From Gnetum montanum (taxonomy: Eukaryota > Streptophyta > Gnetopsida > Gnetales > Gnetaceae): a stretch of 64,000 nucleotides of DNA. A program made the translations under genes and the position numbers. Under the pieces are notes generated by a model. That model was not told where the DNA came from. It did no database searches and worked only from the letters and a program-made list of their open reading frames with translations. Positions 36,961 to 48,638 of this stretch are shown one piece after another. The stretch lies in assembly GCA_015680685.1 (NCBI GenBank), contig MNCI01037484.1, forward strand, positions 183,393 through 247,392. Direction: 5' to 3'. Each line of letters starts with the position of its first letter. Position 1 is the stretch's first letter.

Positions 36961-39900
36961 TTAAGGTTCTTCATGAAAACAATAGTTGCAACATTGGCTT
37001 TGGATAATTATAAGGAAGCACATGGCAGAGCCATTATTTTTAAAAGGGGACAAATGGAGGATGTAGCTCAAAGAGAAAGAAAAAGAAATAAAGCAATTAT
37101 GACTATAATTGATTAGGCCAAATTCAAACAATCCAAGGGAATGAATAGTACAATTTAGTAATAGTCCCAAGGATTTAATGGATCAATCCAACAAAAATTT
37201 AGGGGATTTAATGAAGTATTCCAACCATTTAATTCTAGGATTCTACCAAGATCTAATATTTGTCTATTATAAGGAGGTTGGCTATATTAAAAAGGAGTAT
37301 CCAAAACTACTTTAGAAGGAAAGTATTATGTAGAATAGGAGAATAGAACCTATGATTCCAAATCTCAACACTGTCCAAGTATATAAAGGAGAAATTGCTA
37401 ATAATCCTAGGGTGGTTTAGGAGAATCGAGAAACTAGCAATAATCAAAAAATAATTGGAAGACCTATGAATCAAGGTTGGATCTATGCTATATCAAGGAA
37501 AGTTATAGAGGAGAACCTAACACTATGGTTGAGACTGAAGGCATGCTTTATGCACAACCTATCTTATTCTTTTGAATCCTAAAGTAAGTCATTCTTTTGT
37601 TAATAGTCAAATAGTAGAAAGAGTAAATTTGTTATTTGAAAAACTAGAAATTCCATTATTTGTTCAAGCTATGGAACAAAATGGATACATAGTAGAATAT
37701 GAGTGCAAGAAGCTTCTAGTGAGGATACAAGATAAGGAAAGGAATGCATATTTATTTATTATAGAATTCTAGAAATATTATATTATCTTAAGAATTAATT
37801 GGTTAAGTAGATATAATGGATCTCTTTACCAAAAGACTAAGATAGTTCAACTAGAGTTAGGAGATGGGCAACAAGTCTTGATTGTAGATAAAAGAATACC
37901 CATTAAGGTTGATTTGATTTCTTCTAAAAATTTCATAAAAATGTTTAGGAAGGAACATACATGTTTTATGACTCTTGTTAAATCTAAAAATAATGAGAAG
38001 GCTATAGTTGGTATTCTAGTAGTCAATGAATTTCTAGATGTATTTACCAAAGAAATACTAGGGTTACTTCAAAAAAGGGAAATGAAGATAGATATTTCTC
38101 TTAAATTAGGAACAAAACCAATTTCTAAGGCACCATATTAGATGTCTATAGTTGAGTTAGCAGAGCTTAAGATATAGGTACAAGAAATTTTAGATAAATG
38201 TCTTATTTGATCTAGTGTTTTTCCTTGGGACACACTAGTGTTATTTGCAAAAGCAAATTATGGGAATTTGAGGCTATGCACTGATTATAGATGGTTAAAG
38301 CAATTTAGCATTAAAAATAAATATCCTCTACCTAGAATAGATGATTTATTTGATTAGTTTAGGAAAGTAGATGTATTTTCCAAAATGGATTTGAAATTTG
38401 AATATTATTAACTTGAAATTTTAAAGACCGCATTTAAGACAAGATATGAACACTATAAATTTCTTATATTACCATTTTGGTTAATGAATTATTCTAAAGT
38501 ATTTATGCATTCTATGAATAGTGTATTAAGGTACTATTTAGATAAATTTGTAATAGTATTTATTGATGATATTTTATTATATTCTAAAAAAAAGGAGGAA
38601 CATGTGGAACATTTAAGAAAAGTATTAAAACTTCTGAGAGAGAATCAATTATATGCTCAACCCTCTAAGTAATCATTTTGGTAGAAAGAAGTATAGTTCT
38701 TTGGTAATATAGTATCAAAAGTAGGAATAACAATTGACCTAGTGAAGAATCAAGTAATTTGAAATTGGTCAAGGCCTAGTACTATAACATAAGTAATAAG
38801 TTTATTGAGGTTAGAAAGTTATTATCAAAGGTTTGCTAGAGAATTTGCTAGAATTGCATCTCCTTTGACCAAGTAATTAAGGAAGGATTAGTCATTTTAA
38901 TAGAAAAAAGTGTAAATAAGCATCTTCAGAATTAAATAAACAACTCACATTAGTTCTTATTTTAGGATCACTAACCTCAAGTAAACCATTAGATATGTAT
39001 ATCGATACCTCAAATGAAAGATTAGGATGCGTCCTTATGCAAGAAGGACATGTTATTATCTATGCTTCTCGATAATTAAACCATGAAATTAGATATCGTA
39101 TGCATGATATGGAGTTAGCAGCTATTATTTTTGCATTAAAGATATGGAGAAATTATTTGTATGGGGAGAAACTAACTTTATGGATATATCATAAGAGTTT
39201 ATAATATCTTATGACCTAGGCATAATTAAAGTTGCAATAAAAAAGATGGGTTAAACTACTTGTAGACTTTCATTTTAATATCAAATATCATCTCAAGAAA
39301 GAAAATGTTGTAGTAGATGCACTTTGCAGAAAGATTGGAAAGATAAATAGCTTGGTTTTGTAACTAAGTTTAATGAATGAGATTCTTAAAGAATAAAAGC
39401 TAGATTCTTGGTTTCAAGAAAGACTTTAGAAATTAAGTTAGATTTCTTTCAATTATATACAAAAAGAAAAAAAAAAGGATAAGTTAAGATTTAAAGATAG
39501 ATTGTATGTATCCAAAGTGGTAAGACTAACACTGTTAGAAGAGTCTCATACTAGCAAATATTAGATGCATCTTGGAGCTGATAAAATATTTCAAATCTTG
39601 AGAAGATAATATTGGTGGCCTAAGATGAAGTAGAAGATAGTTGAATTTGTTTCTAAATGCTTAATTTATCAACAAGTCAAAGCTAAACATCAAAAACTAG
39701 AAGGACTACTTCATGTTCATGACATACCACAATGAAAGTGAGAGGTTATTAGCATGAATTTCATTTTGGGATTTTCAAAGATAAGGAGTAAACATGATGC
39801 TATACTGATAGTACTAGATTTGTTAATAAAATCCTTTCATTTTCTTGCTACCCACTCTACTGCAACTATTAAAGGTATTACTAAGTTATTTATTAAGGAG

Positions 39901-40800
39901 ATTGTTAGATTGCATGGGATTCCAATTAAGATAATATCTTATAGGAATCCTATGTTTATCTCAAGATTTTAGTAGATATTTCAAAAAAATATGGGTACAA
40001 AATTAAATATAAGTTTTGCTTATCATCCTCCAATGAACAAGAAAATAGAGAAAGTATGTTTTAGGCTTACGAACTTCAATATAAAGAAGATTACAATGAA
40101 ATAATTCCTTTAGCAAAATTTGCATATAACAATAGTTATTAGAAAAGTATCAAAGATGCTCCTTATGAGATACTTTATGGAAAACTATGTTAATTACCTA
40201 TTTGTTGGACTACTATGGAAGATAGAATACAATTAAGCATAGACTTAATTAATCAAACCACAAAGTAAGTATGCATAGTCCAAGGGTATATCAAGGTTGT
40301 TTAGGATAGATACATTAAGTTTGCTAAATTTAGTAGAATACCTTTTGAATTTCAAATTGGTGATTGTGTCTTCTTAAAAGTATCTCCAATGGAAGGACTA
40401 ATGAGATGTGGGTAGAAAGGAAAATTATCTCTAAGATATGTAGGCTCATTTAAAATAGTAAAGAAGATTGGAAAAGTAGCATATCAATTAGCCTTGCCAC
40501 CAAGTTTAGAAGAAATTCATTATGTGTAGCTTGTTTCTCTTTTAAAGAAGTATGTTCGAGATGAAAGCCATGTTATCCAATGGAAAGAAATAGATCTATA
40601 ACCAAATATCACTTACCAAGAATATCTTATAAAAATAATAGATAGAAAAGAAAAACAATTGCATAGTAAAGTAATTCCAATGATGAAAGTTGTTTGGGAA
40701 CTAGATTGAAATTAAGAGGCAACCTAGAAAAGTAAGGCAAATATGAGAACAAAGTTTCCTCACATTTTCCAACAAGAAAATTCTTGAAGGAGAGGAAGAG
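36961..40800 (+). pseudogene. Element D: decayed chromovirus (Tekay/Del-like) gag-pol
   Basis: Gag end near 37260-37310 has a zinc-knuckle ghost (YYKEVGYIKKEYP) in which Cys and His have become Tyr by single transitions. Protease at 37572-37772 keeps SHSFVNSQIVE but the catalytic Asp-Ser-Gly reads NPK. RT (about 38030-38900) has [20 protein letters not shown]. RNase H (about 38985-39340) has YIDTSNERLGCVLMQEG and VVVDALCRK. Integrase lies at about 39480-40200 (MHLGADKIFQILRR, YWWPKMK, VISMNFILG). A chromodomain-like tail at 40590-40790 includes YLIKIIDRKEKQL and FPHIFQ. Stops, mainly TAG at Gln positions, occur in every domain. No LTRs were delimited. Confidence 0.8.
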
Positions 40801-40829
40801 GTCACAACCTAGCAATTTACAAAGGTTTA

Positions 40830-43800
40830 GTTATTTAATTTAATGCATATGATTAATTCTTTAATACTATTATATGTGTTTCAATAGATTAGCTCTAACT
40901 TTCTTAGTTAAATCATAGGATTATAATACTATTGTTGCTACAATTATTGGTGTTGTTATTGTTAGTTTTCTACATAAGTGAATACAATCTTCTTTCTAGG
41001 GTATTTTGTTAAAGTTTTGTATCATTTGTTTTACTATTACTAAAGCTCAGTCATAGATCTATTATATATTTGCTGGTTAAATGTTGAAATCCAATTACCC
41101 TAGAACATTTTTCTTTTTTTCAGTTATAATGCCTTTACAAGTGATTGGCTATGCATATTTTATTCTTTATATACATTCAATTATGTATATTCAATCTTTA
41201 GTATGGAGAGTCAGTTATGCACATTTATGCTTTATTAAGTGCATCTAGTTATGATTCTTTTATTTTTATTATGCACATGTAATTATATAATACTTTATTT
41301 ATGGAGAAATGTTGGACTCCAACCATACCCATATTATATCCCTTGTTATCTTTTATCATTAAACTAGAATTTGGACTTTATTTTTAATGATAATTAAATA
41401 TTAAACAAATTACTTTTATTAATGAAGTAACTTAGGCTGATGTCCTACACAAAATATAACCTTATTAATGTGTTTGAAACATTTGAAAATGTTAGTTTTA
41501 ATTCTTGGTTCATTAGAATTAGAGTTATGTTTTTCAAGATATCATATTTGTACTTTACTTAAATATTGTAAACATTTTGGCATTTGAACTTGGCGACTAT
41601 GATGAGTGAAGCCTAAATAAAATTTCATCGTACCATTAGGTAAAGTACTCGATAAGGATTATGTAGGTTTAAATGGAATTTGATTTGGAATCTATATGTG
41701 ATTGTTATGTGTGTTTAAATATTGAGGATATTAGTAAAGAGGGAAAATTAGGAAAATAGGCTTATACAAAGAAAATGGTTTAAATAATAATAATAATGAA
41801 AAATGAAATTTTACAAAAAAGAAAGAAAGAAAAAAAGCATTGCATGTGCTGTGCTCATGAGAAAAGGCAAAAAGCACATATGTTATTTATATAACATATA
41901 TATATGTATGTTATATAGATATCTTTTATTTCATTGCATCACCTTACCTTGGATTTTTTTTGCCACCTTGCCAAACCCACTATTTATGTTCACCTCTAGT
42001 TTTTCAATCAAAACCGTGTTCTATCACATTTTTTAAAGACATTTTCTTCCATTTCTTCTTCATTTTAAAGTTAAATTTAGCCTTGTCCCTTCCATTCTTA
42101 CCCTTACAAATAGGTTGTGGCCTTTGATATGTCTCATCTCAGTTCGTAGAAGGCTTTATGGTGTAATGGGTTAAGTGAAGCAAAAACTAATTGAGAGTAT
42201 TGGATGGAAAAGGAAGATGCTAAGAAGATTTTGAAAGCCCCACTAATATGACTAAGAAAGCTTATTCTACTTTTCTTTTCATGTCACTCTTATTTTATTA
42301 TGGATTTTGCATGTTTTCTTTCTACCTTTTAGATTTTCATTTTTCTTCAATGATTTTAATTATTATGTAGATATTTTGCCAAGTTTTTGTCATTTTGAGC
42401 TTATTTTCATATGGAAATTAGTATTTTAATCTTGTTTAGACCATTTTCTATCTTTTGGATGAATTTTAGAATTGTGGAAACATTGCCTAACTTACTTATT
42501 AAATATTTTATGATTATTTTGGATCAACTCTTAATATAAACATGATTTTGTGAGAATTTTGTGGAGTTTTAGATAATTTGAATATTTTTTGGATTGTTGA
42601 AATAAAATAATATTTTTTGTATGAGATTGATTTTTCTCAATTGGTTGTGGGAGCCATGAAATTTTTAGATGCCCTCATTTGCATGTAGTAGTTGAGTGTT
42701 CTTTAGTGAGACCCACCCCACGGAAATAATGGTTTAGATGGATTTTGATTCATATTTTCATGTGAGGTTAGAAAACTAGCCAAGACTATGGCACTAAACA
42801 ATTGAATTTAGTGGTATGTGGTGAGGCATAGTCAAAACCTATCCTTCTGATGATACATGTGCCTTGGCAATTGAGGATGTTAGTAGTAAGGCTATTGCTA
42901 AGAACCAGCCATGAGTGGCTCATCTAGGGTCATCAGAATAATCCAATGATAGTAGTGAGGCTATTCTAAGACTTGTTGATGTGTTTCTTTGACAATGAGA
43001 ATAACCAAAATCTAGCTTTCAGATATGCCTATATAAAATATTTACTCTTTGAATTGTTTCTTGACAAAGTTGTGATATCGTTGAACATTAAATAACTAAA
43101 AGAATAATCCAATGATAATAATGAGATTATTCCAAGACATATCAGAATATTTATTTAGGAGTGAGGATAACCAAGTGCTAGCCTTTGGAGATGCCTAGAT
43201 AAAATATATATTCTTTGGATTTCAAAACATTTTTGAATATTTAATTAAAAACCTTTTTCCAGCCCATATCCTAAGACTTTTGGTGTAGAACATTTATGCT
43301 TCATGAATAGGAAAATAAATAACCTTTCTTATTTGAGGGGTTATAGCTCCTCTTGCATTTCAATATAAAAGCCTAAAGTAGCTAGAGAATTGTGGAAAGA
43401 GAGACATGGGATGAAAAGTGGATCAATTTTCCACAAGATGAACTCTCTAAACTTGAAAAATAAATTTTGTAAAATATAAACCTTATATATTTTTTGAATA
43501 CTTAGCCATGTACCTATTTCTTTGAAAAAATAATAAAGTATGATAGATATGAAATTGCCCTCTATGCCATTTGGACTATGAGATTACAAGGATTATTTTT
43601 CATTTCGGCACGTGGTGTATGTTTGGAAAAATTTAATATTATTTATTGTATATTGATATTTTATTTAATTATTATTTTTAATTTTATTATTTAATTTATT
43701 AAAATTAAAATGTAAATATCTTTATTTCTAGATATTTGATTGAGATGAAACCTGTGCTATTGGAATCATTATTTATGGACTAATTTATGATGCAATTAGT

Positions 43801-44200
43801 GAAATTTTTTGACATCTATCTCCATTTTTCTTTATATAAATTTTATTTAATTATGTATGTGATTATTACAAAATTTTTTTTATGTTGTATTGCTTTGTTG
43901 TATTTATTTCTAAATAATAATTTTTATCTATTTTATATCTTCCTTTTAAATTAATAAGTCAAGTTTAAATCTAGATCCTTAGAGATTTGTAGTATCTTTA
44001 TTAGTTATTATAGGATTTTATACATAATTAATAGGAGTGTTATAGAAAAGGTCAAACTTCCAAGGATAGAGAAGGAAATACCTTTTCTTGACAAGCTTGA
44101 AGGGCTTTGCCTTTTTAAAATCAAATTAACTAAGCTATAATAGGAACTAGTAAGCATGGTCATATGTTTTACAACTGCTATTTTTGACAATTCAAGTTAT
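40830..44200. other. AT-rich gene-free region
   Basis: No coding signal. It may include the unrecognised 3' LTR of element D. A tandem duplication of about 155 bp lies at about 42940-43220: both copies carry GAATAATCCAATGATA, GAGATTATTCCAAGAC-like and GATGCCTAGATAAAATAT-like words. Confidence 0.5.
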
Positions 44201-45751
44201 CTTGGCCTAACTTGAAAGTTCTAATTTTAACACAACGTGAGGCTAAAGTCAAGTGAGCTAGAGAAGTGAAACAAAAATGCAAGGAGGAGAAGGAACAACT
44301 AGGAAAGAGATGGAGAAGCTCTTGGAAGGATCCTTCTTATATTTTAACAAGGAAATCTCAATGCCATTTTCAGACCTCCCATTAGTAGGCATTCCCTCGG
44401 GTCATTTAGGTAATTATGTTACATGCTTAATGTAATAATGAGTTTCTAGGACAACCTAGCTAATAGTGTATCATATGATTAAATAGAAGTTGAGGCTCAA
44501 AGGAATCCTACTCTTCCCATGTTATAGCGAAATTCATGGATAGAAATACCATATAAGGCTAAATTTATGAGAGGAATGATAAAGGATTTCAGTGAAAAGT
44601 TACAATAAGTGTCACCTAAGACTAGTGAGTGTTTCCTATGTGTTTAAGTTTCTTAATTTCACATAATGTTATGATAGTGCTAAATCATGTTTTTTTATCT
44701 AGTACCTTCAAAAATCCATTGGGATCATTCACACTACATAGATTTCGATGAGCTTCCTCCGACATCACTAGAACATGTGACTATGCCATGTGTACTATAG
44801 GAGACTCTATGAAAATTTGTTGCCAACCTTGAGTCTCAGGTCCAAGCTTTCTTGAAAGATAATTAAATCATGAAAGAGTACAACAAATTCATTGAAGCAC
44901 AGATTGCTAATAAGAGATGCTTGCAGATCAAAGAAATCAATTAGGCTTGGTATTAGTTTGTAATATATGGAAGAGTTTCAATTGCATGAGGAATCCATGA
45001 TAAAGAACTCAACATGGAATCAATGATGAAAAAATCTATAGAGTGGTAGGATTACTACACATTGATTAGGGAATAGGTTAAAACTACAAATATCCTTTAA
45101 AAACTACATAAGGCTAAGAAGGAGTATAAATAGGCTTGAAAAAAAGAAGCCATAGAAAGATGTAAGTTAAAAAATTTTATCTCATGGATAGGGGTTAGTG
45201 ATGCTTTCCAACTATTTAGTTAATCCATGAAACTTAGTAGATCTCCTAAAGATTACATCATGATGCCTTAGGCCATACTTCCATGGTAGCCTTATCAAGT
45301 ATGATTCTTGAGTGAATGGATGTGGAATGAGAGAAAATCCTTAAAGACATAAACTTAGGGGACATCGACTAGGTGAACATGCTTGAAGATGAAATCTTAC
45401 ATTAGCTAGAAGAATATCTTCCATAGTTTAGGCGTAAGGATATATCCCTTAGTTCTTCTTCTTTGGTAAGTTATACAAATTTTGTTTTTATAATTTTATC
45501 ATTCATTATCATGGATCATTATAGGTTTTTGTAGGTTCCTATAAATAATAATGGTGGTCAAGATGAGGGTGATCCCTAGTCTCTTGTAGCTTAGTCTTTA
45601 GTGATTTTTGTTTTAAGGTCATGTGTGATGATGTTTTTAGTGATTAGTTGTAATTGATAATTTTAACACATATGTATTTTTTTTTTATGTTTTAGTTTTA
45701 TTAGTTTTTTTTAAGTTTTTCATTTATTAAAATAAAAACATGCATAAATGG
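44200..45751 (+). pseudogene. Second E-family internal remnant
   Basis: Degenerate coding stretch from about 44710 to 45440 with DFDELPPTSLEHVTMPC, FVANLESQVQAFLKDN and a coiled-coil-like middle. It ends near 45270 with an MP-x-AILPW segment resembling MPCPWDIPI of the E ORF at 4075-6940. It lies directly before an E LTR. Function unknown. Confidence 0.4.
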
Positions 45752-46214
45752 TGATGAATCATGTTTTAGTAGGCATCAATATCAGACCCACGATATCAGG
45801 TACGTGATATTGTGACCTAAGAAGTGATATCGGATACACAATATCGTGACTCCTATGTGGGCCTATAAATACACATGTAGGTGCAAGGAGTCATAAGTAA
45901 GTAAGTTAGTTTTCAGTCAGTAGATAGTAGTTCATTTTTAGTTCTTCTCAACCCTTTCCCCCAGTGCATGCCCACTGTGTGATGATTGTAATTGTACGGA
46001 ACCTTTATTCGAGTGTGACGTACTTGGACACGCACATGACTAGAAATAAAGATCAAGATTAGTTCATCATTGTAGCATTCACTTAGTTTAATTATTTAAT
46101 TGTTATTGTTATTTATTGTTTTCATAGTTAATATCTCTTCACCCTAAATTCCTTAAACATGGAATGAGTACGACTTAATCATGAGCATTCAAGTGTGACT
46201 ACTTGGTATCCCAT
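45752..46214 (+). repeat. E-family LTR, truncated in U5
   Basis: Begins TGATGAATC. U3 carries GATATC palindromes (45790-45845), TATA box at 45864-45871, then R/U5 that matches the LTR at 46721 up to CTACTTGGTA. After about 46214 the match stops abruptly. Confidence 0.7.
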
Positions 46215-46720
46215 CTATAATTTACCTCACCTTGTTGTTTTTGTAATTATGAATTGTATTTGGAGTAGCATGGAATTCATATCTCATCACAGTGATATCT
46301 ACATGTGTGTGCTTTGTTGCATCTGTGTCGATTACATTTAACCTTTCTAGTGCCTGCAGATATTTTGAGGTGTGGTTACACAAGGGCATTATAGGTTGGA
46401 ACTTACTTTGGGGAGGACCCACTTGCATAACTCTTGTAATCTACACTTGTAACACAGCACCATCACATCATTTTATACCTTCCAAGTATTACAATACTCT
46501 TTCCCTCATCATCCTTTTGGTTCAAATGTTCCTATGTACCAAAACATGTCCTTTCTCCTCATCTAATTCATGCATTTCATTGCTAGATTCTACACAATTA
46601 TACTTTTTATGCCTTCAAGACTATTTAATATTACCCTAGACCTTTTACATCAACCTCAAGTCCTTCATTTTTAAGTTTAGAATTTCAAAAATTTATCAAT
46701 TTTTCTAAGTACCCTATTTT
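46215..46720. other. No gene seen
   Basis: Spacer between two E LTRs. No recognisable coding or repeat content. Confidence 0.4.
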
Positions 46721-47818
46721 TGATGGGCCACGATATCAAGGCTGTGCTATCGCGTATGCAATATCATGTCCTCCAACACTATATATATGGACCCCCCCCC
46801 CCCTACACACATCAACATCATTCTAAACTTTTCATGCAGGGGGAGTTTTTTAAATTTTCTTCTATGACTTGTGACTTGTGCACCTCTTGGTCTACCAACC
46901 ATAACTTGCTTGCTAGCGCTCCGATTTTCATTCCGTTCAAACCTACCTACACCTAAAGTGTTCAGCTTAGTCATGGGGAAGGGGTACATTCCAAATCTCC
47001 AAATTGCGCATAAATTTTTCAAAATTCATCATTGATGAGTTATCATTTTGTTGACCGCGATATCGTAGCCTATCTCCTCATCTATAAATAAGAGGTAGAT
47101 AGATCTAGTAGGTATTTTTTGGGAGTTAGTACTTAGTTTTAGATTTTCTTTTAAAGTAGTTATTCTCTCAACCCTTCTCTCTCAGTGCATGCCTATAGTG
47201 TGGTGATTGTAATTGTACAACATCCTTATTCAAGTGTGATGTACTTGGACATGCACATGACTGGAAATAAAGATAGAGATTACTTCATCATTACAACATT
47301 CACTTAGTTTAATCATTTATTTAATTGTTATTTACCACTTTCTTAGTTAATATCTCTTCACCCTAAACTCCTGTTAAATGTGGAATGAGTACAACTTGAT
47401 TATGAGCATTTAAGTGTGACTACTTGGTAACCCAGTAGCGTACATAGGATTTGCACTTGGTAATCCCAGTGGTAGTCGTGCACGAGGTCCAAGATGCATA
47501 TGGATGATTGAGGAATGGATGCTCATCACACTTAGGCTAGCTTAGATTCTCTCTCACTCTCTCTCTGTCTTAGCCTAGTTAATATCATTTTCCATTACAC
47601 CTAGGAGTAGCATTAGTATAGGAACACATCATACACCTCAGTCTAGGCTAAACCATACATGACAAAGTTAACACTAGTCCAGATGGGAAGACAATGAACT
47701 GCAACCTAAGAATAACTGTCTTAATACCACAACTAGTCTGTCTGTGGAGTTAGACTAGATCATGCGTGAAACACTCATATTCATATGGTTATGTGTAGGG
47801 GTACCTCGCCACTCATCA
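46721..47818 (+). repeat. E-family LTR, complete (about 1.1 kb)
   Basis: TGATGGGCC to CTCATCA. Contains GATATC and TATCGCG words in U3, a run of 12 C at 46792-46803, TATA box at 47083-47092 and the shared R/U5. Unlike the LTR at 2806 it is followed by a primer-site-like sequence, so it reads as a 5' LTR, but no E internal region follows; element B begins 41 bases later. Confidence 0.75.
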
Positions 47819-47820
47819 TT

Positions 47821-47842
47821 CGCACCGTTGCTAGGGATGGTG
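47821..47842 (+). promoter_or_regulatory. Primer binding site, tRNA-Asp-like, of E LTR
   Basis: CGCACCGTTGCTAGGGATGG two bases after the LTR end. It resembles the plant tRNA-Asp complement used by many Ty3/gypsy elements (GGCGCCGTTGCCGGGGA) with a few C/T-type changes. Confidence 0.6.
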
Positions 47843-47859
47843 CTAATTATCTAGATGGT

Positions 47860-48395
47860 GCTTTGAGTACCGGAAACAGGAGTAATCGTTCTGCTGGGGA
47901 AGACTCTATTGGTCATAAACAGTTGATCGGTAGGCGTCAGAGCTTGACCTTCCTTGCATCCCGGCTTTAGCCCTCGAGGTAGATCGGACTTCTTTTTGGA
48001 TAGTTTTCTTGTTGTTTTGTGCATTGCTTCACGTCTAGTAATTGGGGTCTCCCCAGTGTAACGAGATATACAAAATACACATTTTTTTAAGTCAAAGTGT
48101 AGATCTTGAAATTACGTGTTTCTCTTATGCCAGCCTCCTCTTATCGTGTTTAGCGTTATCATCAATGCAATTCATCTATATCATTTTCCCCTCGTTTTTG
48201 CAATTCCTCGAATCAGATCATTTCACTAGACATTCATCGGTTTACTGATTAGTAAGTCCTTGTCTGATCGACAAGACCGTTCAGGGTGCCGCGAATTCGT
48301 TTTTCCAGCATAGCCCTCGCATGGATCCGTGGTTAAAACTGTGTACACAGAATCTATTCGGTATTTTCCAGCTGCCGACGTTTTCCGTCGTTACA
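47860..48395 (+). repeat. Element B 5' LTR, first 924 bp missing
   Basis: GCTTTGAGTACCGG to GTTACA. Corresponds to 63773 onward in the 3' LTR. All of U3 and the TATA box are absent. It joins an E LTR plus primer site with no spacer beyond about 18 bases. Confidence 0.85.
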
Positions 48396-48401
48396 GTTTT
48401 T

Positions 48402-48420
48402 TGGCTCTAGAAGGAGGGCC
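48402..48420 (+). promoter_or_regulatory. Primer binding site, element B
   Basis: TGGCTCTAGAAGGAGGG six bases after the LTR end, conserved with element A. The primer tRNA is not identified. Confidence 0.55.
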
Positions 48421-48638
48421 TCAGGCTCCGATCCGGATATTTCGGGTAGCCCTGTTAGCGATCTATACCCAAAATCATAAACGTAATACCTCCATGGAAG
48501 CTTACGATAAGTCGTGTGGTGTAGATCGGTTGCAGCAACGATTCCTTTGGAATCCTATAGGGTAGAAAGCCTATTTGTGCTTTTGTTGCCAGCCATCTCC
48601 TAGATTTGACTACCAGTTACCATTAACTTCATTGATCA

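Noticed and set aside
46292-46639. 115-codon ORF between E LTRs
   Set aside because: Composition typical of random AT-rich sequence; no homology recognised.
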